Part shown: piece after piece, positions 30,306-39,308 of the stretch
Numbering within the stretch: position 1 is the first letter of the stretch
Layout: every line of letters begins with the position of its first letter
From: Tropicimonas sp. IMCC34043
GTDB taxonomy: Bacteria; Pseudomonadota; Alphaproteobacteria; Rhodobacterales; Rhodobacteraceae
Assembly: GCF_003390845.1 (NCBI RefSeq)
Contig: NZ_QMEK01000001.1
Coordinates: forward strand, 248,001-312,000
Direction: 5' to 3'
Length of the DNA stretch: 64,000 bases
The notes under the pieces: generated by a model
The model's database searches: none
What the model saw: only the letters and a program-made list of their open reading frames with translations
Told to the model about the DNA's origin: nothing
Made by a program: the position numbers and the translations under genes

Positions 30306-32738
30306 TCAACTGCCGCGCCGTTTGGCCCGCAGGGTGGGGTCGGCCTCGGTCGGGTCCTCGGGCCAGGGGTGGCGGGGATAGCGCGCGCGCATGTCCTTGC
30401 GCACGTCGGCATAGGAACTGGCCCAGAACCCCGGCAGGTCCTGCGTCGTCTGCACCGGCCGGCCGGCGGGCGACAGCAGCGTGATCCGCAGCGGCAGGTG
30501 GCGGGGGCCGATTGCGGGGTGGCGGGTGACGCCGAACATTTCCTGCACCCGGACCGCGATTTCGGGCGCCTCGCCCGCATAGTCGATCGGGATCCTGCGG
30601 CCGAGCGGCGTGGTGAAGGCGCCCGGCATCTCGCGATCGAGCCGGGCCATCGCATCCCAGCCGATATGCTGGCGCAGGGGTTCGAGCAGGTCGAGCGCGC
30701 GGATGTCCGCCTCGGTGCGCACCCTGTCGAGACAGGGCAGCAGCCAGTCCTCGGCGGTCTCCAGCAGCGCTGTGTCCGAAAGATCGGCGATGTCGCCGCC
30801 TTCGGCACGATAGAGCAATGCCCGCGCCTGAAGCCTGCGCGCGGCATCGTTCATCGGCAGGCCGATCTGGCGGATGCCGTCGAGCGCTGCGGCACCGAGC
30901 CGGTCGGCGGGGGCATCGCGCCAGATCCGGTCGGCAAGCACCAGCGCGCCGAAGCGTTCCTGCTGGCGGGCCACCACCTTGCGTTCGCGCCGCGACCATT
31001 CGGCGACATCGACCCAGGCGATCCTGTCGTCGAAAAGGCTGCGCAGCGCGCTTTCGGGCAGCGGCAGTGCCAGACGGATCCGCGCCTCGCGGGCGTCGCC
31101 GTCGAGATCGGTCGCGACCAGCAGCCGCTGGCCGGCCAGCGGGTCGCCCGGATCCATCGTCGCCCCCTTGCCGCCCGAGAGCAGCCAGCGCGGCGCGTCG
31201 CCCGGCCGGCGCAGCCCGATCCGGTCGGGATAGGCCAGCGCCGCCGCCTCGGCCGGTGTCGGGGCAGGGGCGCTGTCGGGCACCAGCCGGGCGAGCCGCT
31301 TTGCCTCGGTACGGATCCGGTCCAACGCGGCGCGGTTCGGCGCCCCCGGCGCGGCTCCGGGCCGGCGCAGCGCGTCGAGCCGCAGGCCGAGGTCGGCGGG
31401 CGCGCCGCGCAGCGGATCGCGGTCGGCCATCAGCGCCGCAAGCGGGGCCGCGCCGCGGCCTGCCCGCAACAGCATGTGTGCAAGCCGCGGATGCAGCGGC
31501 AGGCGCGCCATGGCGCGGCCGTGCTCGGTGATCCGGCCCGTGGCGTCGAGCGCACCGAGACCGGCGAGCAATGCCCGCGCCTCGGCCAGCGCGCCCTCGG
31601 GCGGCGGGGTCAGGAACGGAAGATCGTCGCCCCCCCAGAGCGCCAGATCGAGCGCGAGACCCGCGAGGTCGGCGACCTCGATCTCGGCGGGCGGGAAGGC
31701 GGCAAGCGCGCCCTCCTCGCCGCGGGTCCAGAGCCGGTAGCAGAGCCCGGGCGCCAGCCGTCCGGCGCGGCCCCTGCGCTGGGCGGCCTCGGCGCGCGTC
31801 ACAGGCTCGGTCACCAGCCGCGACATGCCGGAATTGGGGTCGAAGCGGGCGCGGCGGGCGCGGCCCGCATCGACGACACAGGTGATGCCCTCGATGGTCA
31901 GCGAGGTCTCGGCGATTGCGGTCGCGAGCACGATCTTGCGCCCCTGTCCCGGCGGGGCGATGGCGGCGCGCTGGGCTGTGAACTCCATGGCGCCGAACAG
32001 CGGGTGCAGCGTGGTGCCTGCCGGCAGGCCGGATGACAGCGCCGCCTGCACGCGCCGGATCTCGCCCTCGCCGGGCAGGAACACCAGCAGGCTGCCGTCG
32101 GTCTCGGCCAGGGCCTGTCGGGTCAGATCCGCCACCGCGGGTTCGAGCCGGGTGCGGGGCGGCAGCGGGCGGTCGAGCCAGCGCGTTTCGACCGGATAGG
32201 TGCGGCCCTCGGCGGTGATCACCGGCGCCCCGCCCATCAGCTCTGCCACCGGGCCGGCATCGAGTGTCGCCGACATCGGCAGCAGGATCAGGTCCTCGCG
32301 CAGCGCGCCGCGAACCTCGAGGCAGAGCGCGAGGCCGAGATCGGCATTGAGCGAGCGTTCGTGGAATTCGTCGAAGATCACCGCGCCGATGCCATCGAGC
32401 CCGGGGTCGGCCTGCAGCATCCGGGTCAGGATGCCCTCGGTCACCACCTCGATCCGGGTCGCCTTGCCCACCCGTGCCTCGCCTCGGATGCGATAGCCGA
32501 CGGTCTCGCCCACCGCCTGCCCGAGCGTCTCGGCCATCCGTTCGGCCGCGGCGCGGGCGGCAAGGCGGCGCGGTTCCAGCATCACGATCCGACCGCCGGT
32601 CAGCCCGGCCTGCAACAATGCCAGCGGCACGCGCGTGGTCTTGCCGGCGCCGGGCGGGGCCTGCAGCACGGCTTGGCCCGCGCCACGGAGCGCGGCGACA
32701 AGCGCGGGCAGGACGGCGTCGATGGGAAGTGGCTGCAT
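30306..32738 (-). CDS. hrpB: ATP-dependent helicase HrpB
   Basis: This is an 810-residue DEAH-box helicase of the HrpB family. Walker A is seen as APPGAGKTTRVPLAL near residue 28, motif II as DEFHERS near residue 120, and motif III as PMSATLD. Motif VI-like QRRGRAGRLAPGLCYRLW lies near residue 325. Full family length, with helicase-associated C-terminal domains ending at PEDPTEADPTLRAKRRGS. Its RNA substrate is not well defined in bacteria. It is the first gene on its strand after the DUF3108 gene and overlaps nothing. Confidence 0.94.
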   Translation of the reverse strand: MQPLPIDAVLPALVAALRGAGQAVLQAPPGAGKTTRVPLALLQAGLTGGRIVMLEPRRLAARAAAERMAETLGQAVGETVGYRIRGEARVGKATRIEVVTEGILTRMLQADPGLDGIGAVIFDEFHERSLNADLGLALCLEVRGALREDLILLPMSATLDAGPVAELMGGAPVITAEGRTYPVETRWLDRPLPPRTRLEPAVADLTRQALAETDGSLLVFLPGEGEIRRVQAALSSGLPAGTTLHPLFGAMEFTAQRAAIAPPGQGRKIVLATAIAETSLTIEGITCVVDAGRARRARFDPNSGMSRLVTEPVTRAEAAQRRGRAGRLAPGLCYRLWTRGEEGALAAFPPAEIEVADLAGLALDLALWGGDDLPFLTPPPEGALAEARALLAGLGALDATGRITEHGRAMARLPLHPRLAHMLLRAGRGAAPLAALMADRDPLRGAPADLGLRLDALRRPGAAPGAPNRAALDRIRTEAKRLARLVPDSAPAPTPAEAAALAYPDRIGLRRPGDAPRWLLSGGKGATMDPGDPLAGQRLLVATDLDGDAREARIRLALPLPESALRSLFDDRIAWVDVAEWSRRERKVVARQQERFGALVLADRIWRDAPADRLGAAALDGIRQIGLPMNDAARRLQARALLYRAEGGDIADLSDTALLETAEDWLLPCLDRVRTEADIRALDLLEPLRQHIGWDAMARLDREMPGAFTTPLGRRIPIDYAGEAPEIAVRVQEMFGVTRHPAIGPRHLPLRITLLSPAGRPVQTTQDLPGFWASSYADVRKDMRARYPRHPWPEDPTEADPTLRAKRRGS

Positions 32739-32751
32739 CGGCCCGGGCGGA

Positions 32752-33459
32752 TCAGCGGCGGTCGATGGTGACGCGGCCGAGCGTGGTCTGCAGCCGCACC
32801 TGCTCGACCCGCATCATCCCGTCGCCGATCGAACGATAGGTGACGGTGAAGGGCCAGTTGACCTTTTCCGCCATCTCCTTGGGGCTGAAGCCCGCGACGC
32901 GGGTGTACATGCCGGGGCAGACCAGCGTGTCGCCGTCGCGGGTGCCGCCAGCCATCCGGATCCTTGTCCGCTCGCGCCCGTCATAGGGGGAAACGTCGAG
33001 CTTGCAGGCAAGCGCCTCGGGCTGGTCGCGCAGGATCGCATAGCCGGCGGTCAGCATGTCGACGGTGCCGCCCTGTTCCTCGGGATTGGCATGCCAGGAC
33101 CTGCGGCGGGTATCGGGCGGGTCCTTTTCGATCTGCGGCACGCCGGCGACATAGCGGATCCGGGTGCGCTTTGTCTCGCCTCTGGATTTCGATTCATCAA
33201 TATATATCTGCGGATTATAGGTGTTTCCGCTGACCTGCCCGGTGACCGAGGCGGTGATGTCGGCGGGATAGAGCCCGCGTGTCAGGCCGGTGCTGCGCAC
33301 CTGGCTCTGGGCCTTGTAGGTCCCGGCCGATTCGTCGCTGCGCAGCGACAGGGTTCCAAGGCGGAAACCGGCCAGCGAGATCGAATAGGTTGCCTGATCG
33401 GCGGCCTGCGCCGTGGCGGCGACAAACGCGAGCAGGATCGGCAGGGCGAGGCGGCGCAT
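32752..33459 (-). CDS. DUF3108 periplasmic protein
   Basis: This is a 235-residue exported protein with a signal peptide (MRRLALPILLAFVAATAQAA) and a beta-rich domain starting ATYSISLAGFRLGTLSL, which I recognise as DUF3108. Two cysteines about 25 residues apart (ACKL, VCPG) could form a disulphide. GGGAG precedes the ATG. The family is of unknown function and is probably envelope-related. hrpB follows 13 bp after its stop on the same strand, so the two are likely co-transcribed, although no functional link is clear. Confidence 0.8.
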   Translation of the reverse strand: MRRLALPILLAFVAATAQAADQATYSISLAGFRLGTLSLRSDESAGTYKAQSQVRSTGLTRGLYPADITASVTGQVSGNTYNPQIYIDESKSRGETKRTRIRYVAGVPQIEKDPPDTRRRSWHANPEEQGGTVDMLTAGYAILRDQPEALACKLDVSPYDGRERTRIRMAGGTRDGDTLVCPGMYTRVAGFSPKEMAEKVNWPFTVTYRSIGDGMMRVEQVRLQTTLGRVTIDRR

Positions 33460-33626
33460 TTCTGACTCCCATCGGCGTCGTGACCCCAAGGGGCAGGAAA
33501 ACGCCGGGGACGTCAACCGGGACGCTCGATCTGGACATTCACTGCATGGTGAGGGCAAGACAAGGCGCGATCCGCAGGCGGATCGCACCATGACAAGTGA
33601 CGACAGGAAAGACGAGGGCAGGGGCC

Positions 33627-34610
33627 ATGGATATCGATGATCTGGCACGCCGGGTACTGGATGGCGAACGCAGGGCGCTGGCCCAGTCGATCACACTGAT
33701 CGAGAGCGCGCGCGCCGATCACCGGGCGAAGGCCGTGATGTTGTCGGACAAGCTGGCGGGATCGGGGCGGCAGGCGCTGCGGGTCGGGCTGTCCGGAACG
33801 CCGGGGGTCGGCAAGTCGACCTTCATCGAAAGCTTCGGGCTGATGCTGACCGAGCGCGGGATGCGCGTTGCCGTGCTGGCGGTCGATCCCTCGTCGGCGC
33901 GGTCTGGCGGGTCGATCCTTGGCGACAAGACGCGGATGGAGCGGCTGTCGCGCGACCCGAATGCCTTCATCCGGCCATCGCCAAGCCGCAGCCAGCTTGG
34001 CGGCGTCGCGCGCCGCACCCGCGAGGCCGTGGCGCTCTGCGAGGCGGCGGGGTTCGATGTGGTGCTGATCGAGACCGTTGGCGTCGGCCAGTCCGAAACC
34101 ACGGTGGCCGAGATGTCGGATGTCTTCCTGCTGCTGCTGGCGCCCGCGGGCGGCGATGAGTTGCAGGGGGTCAAGCGTGGGATCATGGAGATCGCCGACA
34201 TGATCGTGATCAACAAGGCCGACGGTGAGCTGAAACCGGTCGCAAACCGGACTTGTGCCGATTATGCGGGCGCCCTGCGGCTGCTGCGCAAGCGCCCCGA
34301 GGATCCCGAGGGGTTCCCCAAGGCGATGACCGTTTCCGCGGTGGCGGGCGATGGGCTGGAACAGGTCTGGGAAGAAATATCGGCACTGGCCGACTGGCGG
34401 CGCGAGACCTCGCACTGGCGCGCGCGGCGCGCCAATCAGGCCCGCAACTGGTTCGAGGAAGAGGTGCGGATGGGGCTGCTCGAGCGGCTGACCGCCACAC
34501 CCGACATGCGGGCACGGATGAAGGCGCTTGGCCTGCGCGTGGCCGAGGGCCAGATCGCCCCGACCGCCGCGGCCTTCGAGATGCTCGACACGCTCGACGG
34601 CGCGCGGTGA
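33627..34610 (+). CDS. meaB: MeaB-type GTPase chaperone of a B12-dependent acyl-CoA mutase
   Basis: This is a 327-residue G3E GTPase that protects and reloads adenosylcobalamin-dependent mutases (methylmalonyl- or ethylmalonyl-CoA mutase). It has Walker A (GTPGVGKSTFIESFG), the switch region VDPSSARSGGSILGDKTRME, Walker B (VVLIETVGVGQSE) and NKADGE as the base-recognition motif. The ATG at 33627 follows GAGGG; an in-frame GTG 30 bp upstream is less likely. The mutase gene is not in the window. Its stop overlaps the start of an EamA transporter gene (GTGA). Confidence 0.93.
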   Translation: MDIDDLARRVLDGERRALAQSITLIESARADHRAKAVMLSDKLAGSGRQALRVGLSGTPGVGKSTFIESFGLMLTERGMRVAVLAVDPSSARSGGSILGDKTRMERLSRDPNAFIRPSPSRSQLGGVARRTREAVALCEAAGFDVVLIETVGVGQSETTVAEMSDVFLLLLAPAGGDELQGVKRGIMEIADMIVINKADGELKPVANRTCADYAGALRLLRKRPEDPEGFPKAMTVSAVAGDGLEQVWEEISALADWRRETSHWRARRANQARNWFEEEVRMGLLERLTATPDMRARMKALGLRVAEGQIAPTAAAFEMLDTLDGAR

Positions 34611-35515
34611 CACGCGCGAGGTTGCGCGGTCTTTCCGACAACCTCCGCGGTGCGGCCTTCATGGTCGCGGCGATGGCGGGATTTGCGCTCGAGGACATGA
34701 GCCTGAAGGGGGCAGCGCAAAGCCTGCCGGTCGGGCAGGTGATGATGCTGTTCGGGCTGGGCGGGACGCTGGCCTTCGCGCTGCTGGCCCGGCAGAAGGG
34801 CGAGCCACTGCTGCATCCCGATATGGTGGCGCCTCGGATGCTGCTGCGGATGGTGGCGGAATCGACGGGGCGGCTGTTCTATACCCTTGCGATTGCGCTG
34901 ACGCCGCTGGTCAGTGCCTCGGCGATCCTGCAGGCGACGCCGCTTGTGGTGGTCGCGGGCGCCGCGCTGCTGTTCGGCGAAACCGTGGGCTGGCGGCGAT
35001 GGGCGGCGATCCTTGCGGGACTTGCCGGGGTGCTGCTGATCCTGCGGCCGGGGCTTTCGGGGTTCGAGCCGGCCTCGGTGCTGGCGTTGCTGGGGATGCT
35101 CGGGTTCGCCGGCCGCGATCTTGCCACCCGCGCCGCGCCGAAACGCCTGTCGAACGCCCAGCTTGGGCTTTGCGGGTTTGCGGTGATCGCGCCGACCGGC
35201 GCGCTGCTGCTGGTGGTCATGGGGGCGCGGCCGGTCTGGAACGTGGCGGCCTTCGGGATGGTGGGCGCAGGCGTTCTGGTCGGCGTCGCCGCCTACTCGC
35301 TTCTGACCGCCGCCATGCGCTGTGGCGAGGTCTCGGTCGTCACACCGTTCCGCTATACCCGCCTGCTGTTTGGCATCGCACTTGGCATTCTGGTGTTCGG
35401 CGAACGGCCCGATGCGGCGATGCTGGCGGGCAGTGCCATCGTGCTGGCGGCGGGGCTTTATACCCTGCTGCGCGACCGGCGGGCCAGCCGCAGGGCCGGC
35501 GCGCCGGGTGGGTAA
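34607..35515 (+). CDS. EamA/DMT-superfamily transporter
   Basis: This 302-residue inner-membrane protein has two EamA repeats and about ten helices. The GTG start overlaps the meaB stop as GTGA, so translation is coupled to meaB. Typical segments are LTPLVSASAILQATPLVVVAGAALLFGE and VVTPFRYTRLLFGIALGILVFGE near the ends of the repeats. The substrate cannot be told. The coupling with meaB may be only genomic packing. It is distinct in sequence from the other EamA protein at 15533-16381. Confidence 0.87.
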   Translation: MTRARLRGLSDNLRGAAFMVAAMAGFALEDMSLKGAAQSLPVGQVMMLFGLGGTLAFALLARQKGEPLLHPDMVAPRMLLRMVAESTGRLFYTLAIALTPLVSASAILQATPLVVVAGAALLFGETVGWRRWAAILAGLAGVLLILRPGLSGFEPASVLALLGMLGFAGRDLATRAAPKRLSNAQLGLCGFAVIAPTGALLLVVMGARPVWNVAAFGMVGAGVLVGVAAYSLLTAAMRCGEVSVVTPFRYTRLLFGIALGILVFGERPDAAMLAGSAIVLAAGLYTLLRDRRASRRAGAPGG

Positions 35516-35580
35516 AGCTGACGTTTTGCGGCAGCTTCTGATCGGAGCGATCTGATTTATCGTGATTTCACTGTGGAGTT

Positions 35581-36648
35581 CTAGGTCCCCAGGGTCCGCT
35601 CCAGATGGGCCAACCAGTTCTCATGCGCCAGCTTTCGGATCAGCGCGCTGTCATAGCCATGCTCGCGCAGCGCGCCAATCAGCCGTTGCAGCCCGGCCGC
35701 ATCGCCCAGCACCTCGGGGACCACGCAGCCGTCGAAATCCGAGCCGAAGCCGACGTGATCCTCGCCCAGCCTGCCGATCAGATGATCGAGATGGCGCAGC
35801 ATCGGGTCCCAGCCGCAGTCCGTGCCGGGGCGTCCGTCGGGGCGCAGGAAGAAGGTGGCAAAGTTCAGCCCGACCATGCCGCCGCTGTCGGCGATGCGGT
35901 CAAGCTGGCGGTCGGTCAGGTTGCGCGGGCTGGGGCAGACCGCATGGGCGTTCGAATGGGTGGCAACCAGCGGTGCGGTGGACAGATCCGCCACATCGTC
36001 GAAGCCCTTTTCGTTCAGGTGCGACAGGTCGATCATGACCTTCAGCGCATTGCATTCCCGCACTAGGTCCTTGCCCGCCTCGGTCAGACCCGGGCCTGTG
36101 TCAGGGCCGCCCGGAAAGGCAAAGGGAACGCCATGGCCAAACACGGTCGGGCGGCTCCAGACCGGGCCGAGCGAACGCAGCCCGAGCGCGTGGAACACAT
36201 GCAGCGCATCGAGGTCTGCGCCGATCGCCTCGGCGCCCTCCAGATGCAGCACGCCCGCGATCTTGCCCGCGGCCATCGCGGCGCGGATCTCGGCCGCGGT
36301 GGTGCAATGCGCGAAATCGTCGGGGGCAGACCGTGCCATCCAGAGCCATTGGCCCACCATGTCGAGCGTCTGGGTGATGGCGAGCGCCGGGTCGAGCGCC
36401 GGCGGCACGTTGATCTGATAGGGCGCGGCGGGCATCGGCCCCGATTCGTCGGGTCCGCCGCGATAGGGGGGCGAGGGCACGAAAATCGCGAACAGCCCGC
36501 CGGCAAAGCCGCCCGCGCGCATCCGCGGCAGATCGAGGTGCTTCTGGCCGCCCTGCGCAAGCCAGGTTGCCGCGCGCTGTGCGGGGTCGCGGGCAAGCCG
36601 CAGCAGGAAATCGTTGTGGCCGTCGAAGACCGGGACAGGTTCGTCCAT
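35581..36648 (-). CDS. M19 family membrane-type dipeptidase
   Basis: This is a 355-residue zinc dipeptidase of the renal dipeptidase family. The metal ligands are visible as FDGHNDFLLR (HxD) at the N terminus, LHLEGAEAIGADLD (bridging Glu), PLVATHSNAHAVCP and the late VGFGSDFDGC. I chose the second ATG (36648), which has GAGGA 5 nt upstream; another ATG lies 9 bp earlier. No signal peptide is seen, so it is probably cytoplasmic. Substrates are likely dipeptides, including D-residue ones. Confidence 0.92.
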   Translation of the reverse strand: MDEPVPVFDGHNDFLLRLARDPAQRAATWLAQGGQKHLDLPRMRAGGFAGGLFAIFVPSPPYRGGPDESGPMPAAPYQINVPPALDPALAITQTLDMVGQWLWMARSAPDDFAHCTTAAEIRAAMAAGKIAGVLHLEGAEAIGADLDALHVFHALGLRSLGPVWSRPTVFGHGVPFAFPGGPDTGPGLTEAGKDLVRECNALKVMIDLSHLNEKGFDDVADLSTAPLVATHSNAHAVCPSPRNLTDRQLDRIADSGGMVGLNFATFFLRPDGRPGTDCGWDPMLRHLDHLIGRLGEDHVGFGSDFDGCVVPEVLGDAAGLQRLIGALREHGYDSALIRKLAHENWLAHLERTLGT

Positions 36649-36748
36649 GGCAGGCATTCCTCAGGCGCGGCAGAGGCCGCAGCCGGACGACACTAGACCG
36701 GTGCGGTATCGCGGGCCAGAGCCTGCGAAACGGTTGCGGGGAATCGGC

Positions 36749-36777
36749 TTGACACCGCCGGCAGGTTGGCTTTTAAC
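36749..36777 (+). promoter_or_regulatory. Candidate sigma-70 promoter of rpmB
   Basis: A perfect TTGACA (36749-36754) is followed after 17 bp by TTTAAC (36772-36777), a 4 of 6 match to the -10 consensus. It lies 110 bp before rpmB, pointing toward it. This is the clearest -35 hexamer seen in the window. Confidence 0.55.
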
Positions 36778-36886
36778 GCGCGGACGGAATTCGGGGCGCC
36801 CCGGCCGGATCTGGCGCTGGTCATGCCAGCAGGATCAAGCCGATGGGACGGGCCCCATTTGTCATACGGAACTCGAGGAATAACCC

Positions 36887-37174
36887 ATGTCGCGTGTCTG
36901 CGAACTGACCGGTAAAGGCCCGATGGTTGGCAACAACGTCAGCCACGCCAACAATAAGACCAAGCGTCGCTTCCTGCCCAACCTGCAGGTTGTCACGCTG
37001 ATTTCGGACGCTCTGGGGCGTTCGTTCAGCCTGCGCATCTCGGCGGCTGCGCTGCGGTCGGTCGACCACCGTGGCGGGCTTGATGCCTATCTGGCGAAGG
37101 CCAAGGACGTCGAACTGTCCGAAAAGGCGCTGAAGATCAAGAAAGACATCGCCAAGCTTCAGGCTGCCGCCTGA
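36887..37174 (+). CDS. rpmB: 50S ribosomal protein L28
   Basis: This is the complete 95-residue L28 of the alphaproteobacterial long type. It begins [20 protein letters not shown] and has [12 protein letters not shown]. There is only one Cys near the start and no CxxC pairs, so it is the zinc-free form. A GAGGA ribosome site precedes the ATG. It stands alone, with its own promoter and terminator, as usual in this group. Confidence 0.98.
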   Translation: MSRVCELTGKGPMVGNNVSHANNKTKRRFLPNLQVVTLISDALGRSFSLRISAAALRSVDHRGGLDAYLAKAKDVELSEKALKIKKDIAKLQAAA

Positions 37175-37211
37175 TCCAGATGCGATCCGGGCCTTGGCCC
37201 GAATGTCTGCC

Positions 37212-37240
37212 CGGCCCCGCTCTGCGGGGCCGTTTCGTTT
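37212..37240 (+). terminator. Rho-independent terminator of rpmB
   Basis: A 9-bp GC-rich stem (CGGCCCCGC / GCGGGGCCG, 3-nt loop) followed by TTTCGTTTT lies about 40 bp after rpmB. Typical intrinsic terminator. Confidence 0.85.
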
Positions 37241-37450
37241 TGACGGACGCAAGCGGTTGACGTCCGGTGCCCGATGGTCAGGATCTGCCGCTCGGCCGGG
37301 CTCCCTGCGGTGCAACATTTCCGACATTTCGCAGGTGAAGCGCGCCGTTCGACCCGGCATCGCAGCCCAAGCCTGCAATCCCCAGCCATTCCGGCCGATT
37401 CAAGGATTTCGGGCATTGCCATTGGGGGCGGTGCCCGTAGTCTGCGCGCC

Positions 37451-37795
37451 ATGAATTCTCTGCGTCGCCTTCTGTTTTCCCTGTTGGTGCTGACCCTTGG
37501 CCTGTCGACCCACGCGGTCGGCATGGCGCGCGGGCAGATGCCGGCTGCGGGCGAGATCGTGCTGTGCACCGGGCAGGGGGTCGTCACGATCTCGGTCGAT
37601 GACCGGGGCAACCCGGTCGAACGCCACACGCTCTGCCCCGAGAACTCTGCGACCCTGCTTGCGGCCGTGGCACTACCGGCGCCGGCATTGCCGGTGCTGC
37701 CGGTTGTCCATTGGCGGCGGGCGCGGCCCGTGGTGCTGGCATGCCCGCAGTGCGGCCTTGCGCGCACGCGCCACGCAAGGGCGCCCCCGGTCTGA
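37451..37795 (+). CDS. Small exported protein upstream of a copper chaperone
   Basis: This 114-residue protein has an N-terminal signal or anchor (LRRLLFSLLVLTLGLSTHAVG), Cys residues in IVLCTG and HTLCPEN, and a C-terminal CPQCG pair. It precedes the PCu(A)C chaperone by 75 bp on the same strand. In composition and layout it resembles the short DUF2946-type proteins often found beside copper-handling genes. The four cysteines suggest copper binding or redox work in the periplasm. This is inferred from context, and the family is not certain. Confidence 0.65.
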   Translation: MNSLRRLLFSLLVLTLGLSTHAVGMARGQMPAAGEIVLCTGQGVVTISVDDRGNPVERHTLCPENSATLLAAVALPAPALPVLPVVHWRRARPVVLACPQCGLARTRHARAPPV

Positions 37796-37870
37796 CCCTG
37801 GCTTGCGGTCCGTGCAACTGGCCGCCCCTTTCCACGTTTCAGACCTATTCGAGATTTCAGGAGACGACCC

Positions 37871-38332
37871 ATGTCGTTCAAGCTTCTTGTGGCGGCCCCG
37901 ACCGCCGTTGCCACCGTTCTTTCCCTCGCGCTCCCCGCGCTCGCGGATATCGAGATCCGTGATCCCTATGCCCGCGCCGCCATGGCCAATGCCAAATCGG
38001 GCGCCGCCTTCATGGAGATCGTCAATACCGGCCCCGAGGATGACCGACTGATCGGCGCTGATTCCGACATCGCGATGAAGGTCGAGCTGCACACCCATAT
38101 CGAGGATGCGAACGGTGTGATGAAGATGATTCAGGTCGAAGAGGGCTTTCCGGTGCCCGCAGGCGAGAGCCACATGCTGCAGCGTGGCGGCGACCACGTG
38201 ATGTTCATGGGCCTGACCCGGCCGATGGCGGATGGCACCGAAGTGGCGGTGACGCTGCATTTCGAGAAGGCGGGCGATGTGACGATCGAGGTTCCGGTCG
38301 ACCTGCAACGCCAGCCGATGTCAGGCAACTGA
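37871..38332 (+). CDS. Periplasmic copper chaperone PCu(A)C
   Basis: This 153-residue exported protein has a signal peptide ending ALPALADI. It has the family copper-binding pattern of Met and His residues, seen as VELHTHIEDANGVMKM followed about 30 residues later by RGGDHVMFMGL. PCu(A)C proteins bind Cu(I) and deliver it to the CuA site or to Sco proteins during cytochrome c oxidase assembly. The preceding small Cys-containing protein is probably co-transcribed. No oxidase genes are in the window. Confidence 0.92.
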   Translation: MSFKLLVAAPTAVATVLSLALPALADIEIRDPYARAAMANAKSGAAFMEIVNTGPEDDRLIGADSDIAMKVELHTHIEDANGVMKMIQVEEGFPVPAGESHMLQRGGDHVMFMGLTRPMADGTEVAVTLHFEKAGDVTIEVPVDLQRQPMSGN

Positions 38333-38416
38333 GGTCCGACACCGCGTCGGGAGGTGTCGGCCCGCCTGGGCCGACGCCGCCGACAGGTCGCATGGCAGAT
38401 TTCGATCAGACGTCGA

Positions 38417-39112
38417 TCAGACGGTGGCCAGCAGATGATCGACCCATGCCGGAACGATCCGGGTCGCAGGGCCGATCAGGCTTTCCTCGAAGGCGTCGTT
38501 GCCGTCCGCGCCTTCGAGGTTGATATTGATCGTCCGCGCTCCTGCGGCGGCGGCAAGCATCACGAAGCCCGCGGCCGGATAGACCTGCCCCGAGGTGCCG
38601 ATGGCGGCGAAAAGCTCGGCGTCGCGCAGATGGCGGTCGATCTCTTCCATGTGATAGGGCATCTCGCCGAACCAGACCACATCGGGGCGGGTCGCGACGC
38701 AGTCGCAGGCGGGGCAACGTCCCGCCGCCGACATCTCGCCCGCGACCGGCCAACGCGCGCCGCAGAGCACGCAGAGCCCCTGCATCAGCTCGCCATGCAT
38801 GTGGATCACGGTTCGCTGCCCGGCACGTTCGTGCAGATCGTCGATATTCTGGGTAATCAGAACCACATCGCCGGGCCATTCGGCCTCGAGCCGCGCCAGC
38901 GCCGCATGGGCGGCATTGGGGCTTGCCGCCATGGCATTGGCGCGACGGGCATTGTAGAAATCATGCACCAGCGTCGGATTGCGAACGAAGCCGCGCGGGG
39001 TCGCGACATCCTCGAGATCGTATTGCGACCAGATCCCGCCGACGTCGCGAAAGGTCCCGAGCCCGCTTTCGGCCGAGATCCCGGCGCCGGTCAACAGGAC
39101 GATCTTTCGCAT
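38417..39112 (-). CDS. cobB: NAD-dependent protein deacylase (sirtuin)
   Basis: This 231-residue class III sirtuin removes acyl groups from lysine using NAD. NAD-binding GAGISAESGLGTFR, TQNIDDLHERAG and the catalytic His in HMHGEL are present. Two Cys pairs form the zinc site (CVLC and CPAC). The segment FYNARR contains the Tyr-x-x-Arg pair typical of desuccinylase/demalonylase-type sirtuins such as CobB and SIRT5, so dicarboxylic acyl removal is likely. The ATG at 39112 has GGCAGG upstream. Confidence 0.92.
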   Translation of the reverse strand: MRKIVLLTGAGISAESGLGTFRDVGGIWSQYDLEDVATPRGFVRNPTLVHDFYNARRANAMAASPNAAHAALARLEAEWPGDVVLITQNIDDLHERAGQRTVIHMHGELMQGLCVLCGARWPVAGEMSAAGRCPACDCVATRPDVVWFGEMPYHMEEIDRHLRDAELFAAIGTSGQVYPAAGFVMLAAAAGARTININLEGADGNDAFEESLIGPATRIVPAWVDHLLATV

Positions 39113-39308
39113 GAAACCTGCCTTTGCTGAAACTGACCCCACGTCGTGCCCGTTTTCAGACCTAGGCGGCAGGGCCGTCTCCGTCGAGGCCTCCGAAAGT
39201 CGCAGGCGAATCGTGCCGGCCCTGCCATGCGGCGGGCGCCGGTCCGGTCGTGCCCGGGGGTCAGAATAGCTGCCTTGACCGCGCCGGGACGGGCGATATG
39301 GAAAGGGA

